Source: Asticcacaulis sp. AC466
GTDB taxonomy: Bacteria; Pseudomonadota; Alphaproteobacteria; Caulobacterales; Caulobacteraceae
DNA: 64,000 nucleotides
Direction of reading: 5' to 3'
Assembly: GCF_000495815.1 (NCBI RefSeq)
Contig: NZ_AWGE01000008.1
Coordinates: 124,001-188,000, forward strand
Shown here in pieces: positions 18,227-26,952 of the stretch. The notes beneath the pieces are model-generated. The model did no database searches. It was not told the origin of the DNA and saw only the letters and a program-made list of their open reading frames with translations. The position numbers and the translations under genes are program-made. The first letter of the stretch is position 1; every line of letters starts with the position of its first letter.

Positions 18227-18730
18227 ATGCGGTCCTGGCCCTGCCTGACCTGGGTGCGTTCGACGCCACCGGTCATTGCGCTCGCCCTGGCGATTGTCGG
18301 CGGCGCGACGCCCGCCCACGCCACGCTCGGCGGCAAGCTCGATTCGGTTGAACGCGACCGGGCCCGCCTGGCGCCCCGTAGCCTGACGCGCCTGCCGGGT
18401 ATCGGCTACACGGTCCACGAAATGACCATGGAAAACGCCACGGTCGTCCGCGAATATAGCCGGACGGACGGAACGGTTTTCGCCGTCAGCTGGATCGGGC
18501 CGCAACGTCCCGATCTAAAAAGCCTGTTCGGCGACAGCTATTTTACCCGCTTCCAGGCCGATAACCAGACCACGGGCCGCATCCGCGCCCGTCGCGCCCT
18601 GGCGGCGACGCACAGTGACTTCCTTGTCCGCACCGGCGGTCACAGCGGCGCCTTCTGGGGCATGGCCTTTTTGCCCTCGGCGGCGCCATCGGGTGTCAGC
18701 CCGCAGATGCTGCAAGAAGGGGAACAGTGA
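18227..18730 (+). CDS. DUF2844 domain-containing exported protein
   Basis: A 167-residue protein with a signal peptide (VIALALAIVGGATPAHA) and then an ATLGG start of the mature part, typical of DUF2844. Conserved features include YTVHEMTMENATVVREY and GTVFAVSWIGPQRPDLKSLFG. Function is unknown. DUF2844 genes are commonly found next to DUF3443 genes, as here, where the next gene overlaps the stop codon by one base (TGATG). It has TAGGAG six bases before the ATG. One idea is that it acts as a partner, chaperone or prodomain-like inhibitor for the DUF3443 protein; nothing in the sequence proves this. Confidence 0.8.
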   Translation: MRSWPCLTWVRSTPPVIALALAIVGGATPAHATLGGKLDSVERDRARLAPRSLTRLPGIGYTVHEMTMENATVVREYSRTDGTVFAVSWIGPQRPDLKSLFGDSYFTRFQADNQTTGRIRARRALAATHSDFLVRTGGHSGAFWGMAFLPSAAPSGVSPQMLQEGEQ

Positions 18731-20004
18731 TGAAGCGCCTGTTCTGTATCGGTTTCTTTCTCCTCCTGGCCGCGTGCGGTGGCGGCGGAAGCGGCGGCAG
18801 TAGTAGCGGTGGGGGCGGGGTAAGCGTCGGCGGCTCCAGTTCGTCGTCATCCTCCTCGTCATCCAGCAGCGCCGCGCTGACCAATTTCACGGCGATATCG
18901 GTCGATGCCGGCCCGGCCCAGGCGACGGGCAATGTCAATATCCCCTTCGTCACCGTGACGATCTGCGTGCCCGGCACGGTGACCTGCCAGACCATCGACC
19001 ATGTGATCATGGACACCGGATCGACCGGTCTGCGGATCGAATATGAAGCCCTGACGGCGCAGATGCGCGCGGGCCTGCCCAAGACCATGCAAGGCACCGC
19101 CGGTGTCGGCGAATGCTATCAGTATGTCGATGGCTATGTCTTCGGTTCGGTACGCACAACAGACATGACGATCGGTGGCGAAAACGTCAGTTCTATGCCC
19201 TTCATGGTGATCGGCGATACCGGCGATTACGCCACGGTCCCGACCGCCTGTTCATCGAGCGGCGGAACGGCGCACGACACCATTGCTGAGTTTGGTGCTA
19301 ACGGCATTATCGGCATAGGCGACAGCGTGCTCGATTGCGGCAGCTATTGCGCCAGCACCACCAGCAACGGCTACTATTATGCCTGCACCGGCGGGTCATG
19401 CACGCAAACGACCTTCGCCACCGCCCTGCAAATTCCGAACCCGGTGGCGCGCATGGCGGTCAACAATAACGGCACGGTTGTCGTCCTGCCGGCGGTGACG
19501 GGCCAGGGCGCCGCGACGCTCAATGGCACACTCTATTTCGGCATCAATACCCAGTCCAACAACATGTTGGGCACGGAGACGATCCTGAGCGAGTTCAACA
19601 ACGGTTACCTGACCTCGACCTACAAGGGCCAATCCCTGACCCGGAGCTTCGTTGACAGCGGCACCAACTTCTACGGCTTCACCGATTCGACCATTCCCTT
19701 GTGCACCGGCAATCTCAAGGGCTTCTATTGCCCGACCAGTTCGCTGGCCCTGAGCGCGGTGCTGAGCGGCGCGAACGGCGCCAGCAAGACGGTGAACTTC
19801 ACGCTCGACAACGCGGACACCCTGGTCCAGACGCCCTATTACGCCTTGCCTGGCATAGGTGGCGATCCGCATGCCTTCGATAGCCTCAACGCGTTTACCA
19901 GCAGCTTCGATTTCGGCCTGCCTTTCTTCTACGGCAAGCGGGTCTATACGGCCATCGCCGGGCGCACGGCCGGCGGTGCGGTCGGTCCCTACGTCGCTTT
20001 CTAG
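18730..20004 (+). CDS. DUF3443 lipoprotein with aspartic-protease-like motifs
   Basis: A 424-residue predicted lipoprotein: lipobox LLLAAC with the acylated Cys at residue 16, then a low-complexity Gly/Ser linker to about residue 55. The remaining domain has two Asp-Thr/Ser-Gly motifs, MDTGSTGLR at D95 and VDSGTNFYGF at D309. Each is preceded by hydrophobic residues, at a spacing compatible with a two-lobed pepsin-like aspartic protease. Many Cys residues could form disulfides in the periplasm. The family name DUF3443 is recognised from the overall pattern and from its pairing with DUF2844; protease activity is my inference. A GTG directly before the ATG is an alternative start. Confidence 0.78.
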   Translation: MKRLFCIGFFLLLAACGGGGSGGSSSGGGGVSVGGSSSSSSSSSSSSAALTNFTAISVDAGPAQATGNVNIPFVTVTICVPGTVTCQTIDHVIMDTGSTGLRIEYEALTAQMRAGLPKTMQGTAGVGECYQYVDGYVFGSVRTTDMTIGGENVSSMPFMVIGDTGDYATVPTACSSSGGTAHDTIAEFGANGIIGIGDSVLDCGSYCASTTSNGYYYACTGGSCTQTTFATALQIPNPVARMAVNNNGTVVVLPAVTGQGAATLNGTLYFGINTQSNNMLGTETILSEFNNGYLTSTYKGQSLTRSFVDSGTNFYGFTDSTIPLCTGNLKGFYCPTSSLALSAVLSGANGASKTVNFTLDNADTLVQTPYYALPGIGGDPHAFDSLNAFTSSFDFGLPFFYGKRVYTAIAGRTAGGAVGPYVAF

Positions 20005-20081
20005 TGCGGCGAGACGGCAAGGTCTTGCGCGCCGGATGAATTGGTTTAGCCTCGGGCACGATCTGACAACAGGAGTGCTCC

Positions 20082-20942
20082 GTGGCGGCCTTTTCCGACT
20101 TCTATTACGATAGCCATGACGCACGGATACGGTTGTATGCGCGGGATTACGGCGGCGATGGCCTGCCGGTCATCTGCATGCATGGCTTGTCGCGCAACGC
20201 CGCGGATTTCGACTGGCTGGCGGCGCATCTGTCACCGCGTTACCGGGTGATTGTGCCGGACCAGCGCGGGCGGGGATTGTCGGGATGGGATGCGGAGCCG
20301 GCCAACTATACGCCCGCGCTCTACGTACAGGATATGTTCAAGCTGATGGTTGATCTGGGCGTAGCGCGCGCTGCCTTGGTCGGGACCTCCATGGGCGGGA
20401 TCATGGCGATGATCATGGGCGCCATGGCGCCCCAGTCACTAGCCGGTCTGGTCATCAACGATGTCGGGCCGGAAATCGCCGTCGAGGGATTGGAGCGTAT
20501 TCGCAGCTATGTCGGCAAGTCGCCGCCGATTACCTCCTGGACCGATGCTGCCGCACGGGCAAAGGAGACGAACGGCGTCTGTTTCCCCGATTATGACGAC
20601 ACCGACTGGATGGCGTTCGCGCGCCGGACCTATCATGCCGATGCGGCGGGATTGCCGGTGTCTTCCTACGATCCGGCGATTTCGGGCGCCTTCGACCCGA
20701 ACGGACCGGTGGTCGCGCCGCCGGACATGTGGGCGTTGTGGGACGCGCTGAAGGGCCTGCCGATCCTGGGCATTCGCGGGCAACTGTCGGACCTGTTGAC
20801 CGAGGCGACCTTCGGCCAGATGCTGGAGCGCCACCCTGCCATGCATGCCGTCACCGTCGCCAATCGCGGCCACGCGCCGATGCTGGATGAACCCGAAGCG
20901 GTCGATGCCATCGATGCGTTTCTCGGCGGGTTGGAAAACTAG
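20082..20942 (+). CDS. Alpha/beta hydrolase
   Basis: A 286-residue alpha/beta-hydrolase fold protein. The oxyanion motif CMHGLSRN is followed by PDQRGRGLS, the nucleophile elbow GTSMGG and a late catalytic His in NRGHAPML. It starts at GTG with AGGAG six bases before it. No signal peptide is seen, so it is cytoplasmic. It precedes the NADAR gene by only two bases and therefore seems to head a three-gene operon with NADAR and macrodomain proteins. The substrate is unknown; an ester is most likely, but a link to ADP-ribose or acetyl-ADP-ribose chemistry is possible given the neighbours. Confidence 0.85.
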   Translation: MAAFSDFYYDSHDARIRLYARDYGGDGLPVICMHGLSRNAADFDWLAAHLSPRYRVIVPDQRGRGLSGWDAEPANYTPALYVQDMFKLMVDLGVARAALVGTSMGGIMAMIMGAMAPQSLAGLVINDVGPEIAVEGLERIRSYVGKSPPITSWTDAAARAKETNGVCFPDYDDTDWMAFARRTYHADAAGLPVSSYDPAISGAFDPNGPVVAPPDMWALWDALKGLPILGIRGQLSDLLTEATFGQMLERHPAMHAVTVANRGHAPMLDEPEAVDAIDAFLGGLEN

Positions 20943-20944
20943 GT

Positions 20945-21382
20945 GTGATCGAGCCCATCTATTTCTATACGCCACAGGAGAGCTATGGCGATTTCTCCAA
21001 CTTCTCGCGTCATGGCATAGACATGGATGGTCGGTGGTGGGCGACAGTCGAGCACTATTTTCAGGCCCAGAAGTTTGAAAATCCGCAATACCGCGAAAAA
21101 ATCCGACGGGCTTCCACGGCGAAACAGGCGGCCGCTCTTGGCCGCGATCGAACCGTGCCGCTGCGTTCGGATTGGGAGGCCGTCAAGGTCGATATCATGC
21201 GCAAAGCGGTCCTCAAGAAATTTCAAACCCATGCCGCCTTGACGGCGCTTTTACGCGAGACGGGAAACCGGCCCATTGTCGAAAACGCGCCAGGCGACTA
21301 TTTCTGGGGTTGCGGCCAAGATGGCACCGGTGAGAACTGGCTGGGCCGTATACTGGAAGATGTAAGAAAGCAGTTGGTATAA
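20945..21382 (+). CDS. NADAR family protein (YbiA-like)
   Basis: A 145-residue single-domain protein with the NADAR signature: an N-terminal [15 protein letters not shown] block, [14 protein letters not shown] around residues 31-44, and the C-terminal [15 protein letters not shown] block. NADAR proteins were originally linked to NAD/ADP-ribose metabolism by comparative genomics. Some are known to hydrolyse N-glycosidic bonds, including removal of ADP-ribose from guanine in DNA. The start appears to be GTG with no strong ribosome-binding site, consistent with coupling to the upstream hydrolase. It ends in a TAATG overlap with a macrodomain gene, a second ADP-ribose-handling protein. Confidence 0.87.
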   Translation: MIEPIYFYTPQESYGDFSNFSRHGIDMDGRWWATVEHYFQAQKFENPQYREKIRRASTAKQAAALGRDRTVPLRSDWEAVKVDIMRKAVLKKFQTHAALTALLRETGNRPIVENAPGDYFWGCGQDGTGENWLGRILEDVRKQLV

Positions 21383-21885
21383 TGGTACGGTTTACGGCGG
21401 TGCAGGGCGACATTACGCGGCTTGAAGTCGATGCTATTGTCAATGCCGCCAACTCCTCCCTGCTGGGTGGCGGAGGCGTGGACGGGGCCATTCATCGCGC
21501 GGCCGGGCCGGAGCTGGTCCATGCCTGTCGTTTGCTGGGCGGTTGCCGGACAGGCGAGGCTAAGATCACGCCTGGCTACCGCTTACCGGCGAAATTCGTC
21601 ATACACACCGTTGGACCGGTATGGCGCGGCGGTGACAATGGTGAGCCGGAACAACTGGCGGCCTGTTATCGTCGTTCCATCGAAGTTGCGACGCATGCGG
21701 GCGTGCGGACAATTGCCTTCCCGAGCATCAGCACAGGCATATTTGGTTATCCGATATGGGACGCCGCGCCGATTGCTTTGGAAGCGACACGTACCGCGGC
21801 CGAGTCTCCGCTGGAGGAGATCGTCTTCTGTTGCTTCACCTCAGGCGACCTTGATGTTTATGAAGGCGTGATCAGGGGCATCTAA
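21382..21885 (+). CDS. Macrodomain protein, MacroD/YmdB-like ADP-ribose hydrolase
   Basis: A 167-residue stand-alone macrodomain. Key segments are [20 protein letters not shown], the [14 protein letters not shown] loop that binds the distal ribose and catalytic water, and [10 protein letters not shown] in the phosphate-binding loop. This is the MacroD class, which removes mono-ADP-ribose from acidic side chains and deacetylates O-acetyl-ADP-ribose. Its start codon overlaps the NADAR stop, so the two are coupled. No DarT toxin or other ADP-ribosyltransferase gene is adjacent. The last codons lie in a 16-bp sequence repeated at the far side of the GST gene. Confidence 0.92.
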   Translation: MVRFTAVQGDITRLEVDAIVNAANSSLLGGGGVDGAIHRAAGPELVHACRLLGGCRTGEAKITPGYRLPAKFVIHTVGPVWRGGDNGEPEQLAACYRRSIEVATHAGVRTIAFPSISTGIFGYPIWDAAPIALEATRTAAESPLEEIVFCCFTSGDLDVYEGVIRGI

Positions 21886-21893
21886 TAATCCTT
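21878..21893. repeat. 16-bp direct repeat, copy 1 (flanks GST)
   Basis: GCATCTAATAATCCTT covers the macrodomain stop codon. An exact copy in the same orientation lies 723 bp away at the GST start. With one small indel the similarity extends to about 26 bp. Confidence 0.7.
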
Positions 21894-21980
21894 CGAAATA
21901 ATGCATGCCGATGCTGTCGTTCAAGCCGTGGAGCGCATCCGCCAGTTTTGCTTTGAATCGGTCGTTTGAGGGGAAAACGC

Positions 21981-22604
21981 CTAAATTGTGCCGTTCGGAC
22001 CATATTCCAGGAAGGCCGGCCGCTCGCACAGGCGGCTATACCATTCGGCAACGGCCGGATAGACGGGACGCTCTATCGGCGTGCGTAGCCAGCGGTTGGT
22101 GGACAAACCCAATACGATGTCGGCCAGGGTAAAATCACTGCCAGACACATAGGCGCCTGTCTTGGCCAGTTGGGCATCCAAAATGGCCATCATCCGATTC
22201 CAGGCCTTGACGCTGGCCGCGATCTGGTCGGTATCCTGATAGGCCGGGTATTTCCAGTGCAGGGCGCAGAAGGCGTATCGCCAGGCCTGGTTCAATTCGG
22301 TCGCCTGCCAGTCAACCCATTGTTCGACGCGGGCGCGCGAGACAGGATCGGAGGGCAACAAATCGTCGCGCTCAGCCTTATTGATCAGGTATCGGCAAAT
22401 TGTGTTGGATTCCCAAAGGACAAAATCGCCATCGATGATCACCGGAATTTGCGCATTCGGGTTTAGCCCACGAAACTCTTCGGTTTCAAGTGAGCGAAAG
22501 CCGGTGCCATAGTCTTCGCGGTCAAAGGCAAGCGATAGTTCTTTGCATGTCCATAGAACCTTGCGCACGTTGAGCGATGATGCGCGTCCCAGAATTTCCA
22601 GCAT
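21981..22604 (-). CDS. Glutathione S-transferase family protein
   Basis: A 207-residue cytosolic GST: thioredoxin-like N-terminal domain with LGRASSLNVRKVLWTCKEL (the Ser near residue 9-10 is the probable glutathione-activating residue), cis-Pro in NAQIPVI, and WESNTICRYL that binds the gamma-glutamyl group. An all-helical C-terminal domain contains FTLADIVLG. The start ATG follows the tamB stop directly (TAG-ATG), so it is the last gene of a tamA-tamB-gst transcript. The substrate is unknown. The gene is bracketed by 16-bp direct repeats, a possible sign that it was inserted or rearranged here. Confidence 0.9.
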   Translation of the reverse strand: MLEILGRASSLNVRKVLWTCKELSLAFDREDYGTGFRSLETEEFRGLNPNAQIPVIIDGDFVLWESNTICRYLINKAERDDLLPSDPVSRARVEQWVDWQATELNQAWRYAFCALHWKYPAYQDTDQIAASVKAWNRMMAILDAQLAKTGAYVSGSDFTLADIVLGLSTNRWLRTPIERPVYPAVAEWYSRLCERPAFLEYGPNGTI

Positions 22605-22616
22605 CTAATAATCCTT
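22601..22616. repeat. 16-bp direct repeat, copy 2 (tamB stop / GST start)
   Basis: Second exact copy of GCATCTAATAATCCTT. Read on the minus strand it contains AAGGA, the tamB stop codon and the GST ATG, so here it is functional translation-initiation sequence. Confidence 0.7.
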
Positions 22617-25600
22617 TGAATAACGCACACTGGCGCCTGAGCCCATATTGCCCATGGTGGACAGGATGCTGAGCGAGCGGGACAGGGCGATTTCAAGCTG
22701 GGTCGCGGTGAAGCCCTTCGTATCGGTGACGATTTCGACATAGACATTGTTGGTCAGGTACTTCCCGGCTGCCAGCGATGTGCCGCGACCAGTGCTGGTG
22801 TCGGCACTGACAACGCGCAGGCGATCGATGCCGGTCGCCGCGCGAAGGGCACCGAGCGGATTGAGATAGTCCTTGCCGCCGTTCAGGCCGTTGACCGCGG
22901 AGGCCAGTTGCAAGGCTTCGGTCGCCGAAATGTTGGCCACGCTTTCGCCGAACAGCAGACGCGACAGGATTTCGTCCTGGGGCAGGGCCGGGCTGGACGA
23001 GAAGGCGATGCTCGGCCGCTGGGCTGACCCCGTAACCTTGATGACGCCCTGTATGTCCTGCACAGTGGCGCTGGCGGACAGATTGATTTCGGGATCGGCC
23101 ACAGGGCCGCCGTCGAAGGTAATGGTGCCGTTGTCGATATCGAACGAGCGCCCGGCGAAGGTGTAATTGCCGCGCACGACCTTGAGCGTGCCGACGACGC
23201 GCGGATCCTTGGTGGTGCCGTTGATGCGCATCCGCGCCGACCATTCCGATTCCAGGCCCATGCCGGAAACGAAGATCTGGTTGTCGGCCCGGGCCTGGAT
23301 GTCGAGACGCCAGAAGGCGGGCAGGGACTGGGCCGATGGCGCGGGCGTGCGATCCTCGCCCTTGCGGCGCACGCCGTCGAGGACAGGCACTTCCGCTGCT
23401 TTTTGTTTCACGATGACGTATTTGAACTGCGGCAGGCGCAGGTCACCCTTGATCAGGCCGCCATCGGCCTCGGTATTGGTGATGTCGATCGTGCCCGACA
23501 CGGTCGAATTGATGGATTCGGAACGGGCGAGGCGGGCATTGGTCATTTCGACATGGACCGACATCGGGAATTTCTGCGTGGCAGCCAGACCGATCCAGCC
23601 CGCGCCGCTCACCGTGCCTTCGCCCGCGCGACCGGTGAACTGCGTCAGTTCAAGGCGGTCGTCGGTGAATTTGCCGTCAAGGGCAATGGCGGTGATGCGG
23701 GTGCCGAGATCTTCGTTGTCATAGGTCAGGCTGTTGGCCTTGATGACCCCGGCAAAATGCGGCTGGTTGATCGATCCGGACACGTCGGCCGCCACGGCTA
23801 CGGCGCCGGACAGGGTCTGGCGCGGCAGACCGCTCAGTGAGAATAGCACGCCAGCGGGACCGTTATAGCGTACGCCGCCGCTGATCGCGCCCGATTGCAG
23901 ATCGGCCACCCAGTCCCCGCCATTGGCGGGCGCCAGCCGGATCTGGGCCTGGCCTACCGTCGCCGATCCCTGGCGGATAAGGGCGTGGACATAGTTGTCG
24001 TCCGGGCGGCGGTCGGGGTTCAACTGCGCATCGAGGGCGATATCGACCGGGGCCGAAACGACGGCGGCGCTGCTGCGCGAAAAGCGGCTAATGGTGAGAT
24101 TGGCGCGTGCGGTCGGGAAGCCGTTGCCGATACGGCTAAAATCGATGGCGCCATTGACCATGCCGGTCAGGCCCAGATCCTGCTGGACCATATTGGCGAG
24201 CGACAGGTCGAGATTGTTCAGGCGGGCCTGAGCTTTCAGTGTGTCACCGAACCGGCCCGACAGGTCGATATCGCCCGTACTCATGACGATCTTGACGGGT
24301 TTTAAAATCCACTCGTCACCAGATTTGCGGATGACGGCGGGATGATTGAGCCGGAACGCAATATCGTTCGCCTTGCCCTGGGCCGCGAAGGTGTAGGTCT
24401 CAGGCGCAATAGTGCCGTTGAGCGCGATGTTGAACGGAACATCCTTCTTGCCCGTGGCGATGGCCTGCACCGTGCCGTTTTCGCCGGTCATGGCGAGCTT
24501 GGCGCGTCCGGTGGCCAGGACGAAATCCTGATAGCGCATGTCGGCCATCTGGACGTCGGCGTTTAGCGTCATCTGGTCGTGCAGCACGATATTGGCGGCG
24601 ATGATGGCGCGGCCGACATAGAGTTTCATGTCGCCGGGTACGGTGACAGCGTTGCCGGTGGCGTTGACGATGGCCGCCTGATCGCCGCCCTGGCTGCTCA
24701 GGACGGCCGTACCTTTCAGGCCCGATCCGCCGATGGCCAAGGTTCCGGCGAAGGGGCCGGCATCGGTCTGGGTCAGGAGGCCCGATGCGTCTATGCCGGC
24801 GAAGGTCGCCTTGTGGATGTCGATCTTAAGCGGCTTGCCGGTCATGACCAGGGCATCGGCCAGGAAGGGGCCGTAAGCCGTGCCACCATCGGCATTGACC
24901 TGGAAGCCCTGCGGCGTGGCGGTCAGGCGGGCCGTGACGTCAACCATCTTGACGCCCAGGCCCGGATTGGCGGCCTTGACGATGGCGTTGGGATGATCGA
25001 GCGATCCGGACGCCACGACATCGAGCGGGCCGTATTGGGTCGAATTGGCCTTGGCCTGCAATTGGATGCCACCCGTGCGCGTCAGGAGGCCGGAAGCGCC
25101 GATCAGGGTGAATTTCGGCGCCTTGCCCGACAAGGCCTTGAGGACGACCGTACCGTCTTCGGTATAGGCGTAGCCGCCGGACAGCTTGGCATTCCCGCCC
25201 AGGAAGCCGTCTATGCCTGCATTGGTGATCCGGGTCGTCTGGGCATTGGCCTGGCCTGTGACACTGACCTTGCCTCGATTGATCGTTACTGCGGCGGTGG
25301 TGGCCAGGTTGACTACGCCCACTTCGGCGACCGGATAGTTGTTGAGGTTGGCCTTGAGATTGGCAACGTAGCGGTTGGCGTTGAGATCACCGGTCAGCGT
25401 CGCGGTCGCCTTGATGCGGTCGGAGGCCAGGCGGACGGTACTGCTGCTCAGCTTGCCGTTTTCCAGGCGCACATCGCCGTTTAGCGTCAGGTGCGTCAGC
25501 AGCGGATCGACGCGTTCGTTGATGCCGGTGAGCGAGGTCAGTTGTGCGGCGATGGGCACAACGACGCCGGTGTCGGTGACGCGGCTCTTGCCCTTGGCGG

Positions 25601-26951
25601 TAAAGCCGGTCAGGTGAATCTGGCCCAGTTCAAACCGTTTGGCGGCCAGGTCGTAATCGATGCGGGGCGTTTTGAAATCGCCGTCCAGCAGCAGGTCGGC
25701 GCGCAGGTCCGACGCGGTGAAATCCTTGCCCAGTACGTCCGGCTTGAGCAGGCGTCCGTGCAGTTCCAGCTTGCGGAAATGATTGGCGCCAAGATCGACA
25801 ACACCCTTGGCATCGATGCGCACGGCATCGGTCCAAACCGCCATGACGCTGTCGAGCGCACGGTCTTTGAGCGTCGTTTTGAGGTCGATCATCAAGGCCG
25901 GGGTCAACAAGGCGACGGTTTCGCCGGTCAGCACCTGATCCGGATGGGTTGACCCGGAGATATGAAAGACGCCGTTCTGGGCGTTGACGGCCAGGTCCAT
26001 CAGGTTGTCTTCGCCGAAATTGGCGACGGCGCGGCCGTTCCATTGTTTCCATGTCCCCTGGCCCGACAGGCCGGCGGTAAAGGCCTTGTCGAACTTCAAC
26101 AGTCCCGCTGCTACGCCGTCGGCAGGTGCCGTCAGGTCGGCCTTCATGTCGAGGCGGTTATCATTAGGACGCGCATCGACGACCAGGCGAAGGCGATCCC
26201 GCTTTTCCGACACCACCAGTGTATTGACCTGCACGCGCTTGCGCCGGATATGGGTGCCGCCAGTGATGGTCAGCACGTGGGCCTGGCCCATGACGGGGGC
26301 GTCGATCTGAAGGGCGTCGATCTGGATGCGGTTGACGTCGATGGCCAGGTTGGGCAGCAGGGGGCCATTCGATTCCGGGGTCTGGCTCGGGTTCAGCACC
26401 GGCTGGCGGATGATTTCTATCAGCGGGCTGGAAAAATCGCGAATGTCGATATGCTTATTGAGATAGCCGAAGGGGCGCCAGTCGAGGTGAATGGCCGGGC
26501 TCTGGATAAAGACGCCTTTCAGATCCTTCACCTTGACATTGTGCAGCGTCATTTCGCCGTAGAGCGAGCCATCGATATCGCCGATTTCGACCTGGAGGCC
26601 GGAATTGAGCTTGATGCCCGTGGCGAACTGGATCAGCAGGCGCCGGCCGGGCGAGGTGTTGAGTGAGGTGAGGGCGAGGCCGACCAGTATACCCACACCG
26701 ACAATCAGCAAGGCGAGGTTACGTCCGACCTTAAGCCAGTTGACCTGCCGCCAGTCGAAACTGGGCTTTGATCTGGGGGCGGGCGATTGTCCAGCAGGCG
26801 GCCCGCTTTCGGGTTCGCCGTGTGGCTCGTATGTCGGCTCTTCTGAGGGCGGCGGCGATAAGGGGGCGGCTGAGCTTTCAGGCGCGCTGTTTTCAGGTGC
26901 GCCGTCGTTGGGCGTTATGGGCGGCTTAGGGGAGCGGGGGCGTCGGGCCAT
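22605..26951 (-). CDS. tamB: Translocation and assembly module protein TamB
   Basis: A 1448-residue inner-membrane-anchored periplasmic protein. A Pro-rich cytoplasmic tail (about 70 residues) is followed by one membrane segment (NLALLIVGVGILVGLAL), a very long beta-rich repetitive region typical of the AsmA/TamB lipid-transfer superfamily, and a C-terminal DUF490 domain ending in GNMGSGASVRYSKDY. With TamA it connects inner and outer membranes and helps outer-membrane protein insertion and probably phospholipid transport. The start lies one base after the tamA stop. The N-terminal Pro/Glu-rich extension is longer than in enterobacterial TamB. Confidence 0.94.
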   Translation of the reverse strand: MARRPRSPKPPITPNDGAPENSAPESSAAPLSPPPSEEPTYEPHGEPESGPPAGQSPAPRSKPSFDWRQVNWLKVGRNLALLIVGVGILVGLALTSLNTSPGRRLLIQFATGIKLNSGLQVEIGDIDGSLYGEMTLHNVKVKDLKGVFIQSPAIHLDWRPFGYLNKHIDIRDFSSPLIEIIRQPVLNPSQTPESNGPLLPNLAIDVNRIQIDALQIDAPVMGQAHVLTITGGTHIRRKRVQVNTLVVSEKRDRLRLVVDARPNDNRLDMKADLTAPADGVAAGLLKFDKAFTAGLSGQGTWKQWNGRAVANFGEDNLMDLAVNAQNGVFHISGSTHPDQVLTGETVALLTPALMIDLKTTLKDRALDSVMAVWTDAVRIDAKGVVDLGANHFRKLELHGRLLKPDVLGKDFTASDLRADLLLDGDFKTPRIDYDLAAKRFELGQIHLTGFTAKGKSRVTDTGVVVPIAAQLTSLTGINERVDPLLTHLTLNGDVRLENGKLSSSTVRLASDRIKATATLTGDLNANRYVANLKANLNNYPVAEVGVVNLATTAAVTINRGKVSVTGQANAQTTRITNAGIDGFLGGNAKLSGGYAYTEDGTVVLKALSGKAPKFTLIGASGLLTRTGGIQLQAKANSTQYGPLDVVASGSLDHPNAIVKAANPGLGVKMVDVTARLTATPQGFQVNADGGTAYGPFLADALVMTGKPLKIDIHKATFAGIDASGLLTQTDAGPFAGTLAIGGSGLKGTAVLSSQGGDQAAIVNATGNAVTVPGDMKLYVGRAIIAANIVLHDQMTLNADVQMADMRYQDFVLATGRAKLAMTGENGTVQAIATGKKDVPFNIALNGTIAPETYTFAAQGKANDIAFRLNHPAVIRKSGDEWILKPVKIVMSTGDIDLSGRFGDTLKAQARLNNLDLSLANMVQQDLGLTGMVNGAIDFSRIGNGFPTARANLTISRFSRSSAAVVSAPVDIALDAQLNPDRRPDDNYVHALIRQGSATVGQAQIRLAPANGGDWVADLQSGAISGGVRYNGPAGVLFSLSGLPRQTLSGAVAVAADVSGSINQPHFAGVIKANSLTYDNEDLGTRITAIALDGKFTDDRLELTQFTGRAGEGTVSGAGWIGLAATQKFPMSVHVEMTNARLARSESINSTVSGTIDITNTEADGGLIKGDLRLPQFKYVIVKQKAAEVPVLDGVRRKGEDRTPAPSAQSLPAFWRLDIQARADNQIFVSGMGLESEWSARMRINGTTKDPRVVGTLKVVRGNYTFAGRSFDIDNGTITFDGGPVADPEINLSASATVQDIQGVIKVTGSAQRPSIAFSSSPALPQDEILSRLLFGESVANISATEALQLASAVNGLNGGKDYLNPLGALRAATGIDRLRVVSADTSTGRGTSLAAGKYLTNNVYVEIVTDTKGFTATQLEIALSRSLSILSTMGNMGSGASVRYSKDY

Positions 26952-26952
26952 G

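Noticed and set aside
18727-18729. GTG as start of the DUF3443 gene
   Set aside because: The adjacent ATG fits the TGATG coupling and gives an equally good lipoprotein signal; the difference is one residue.
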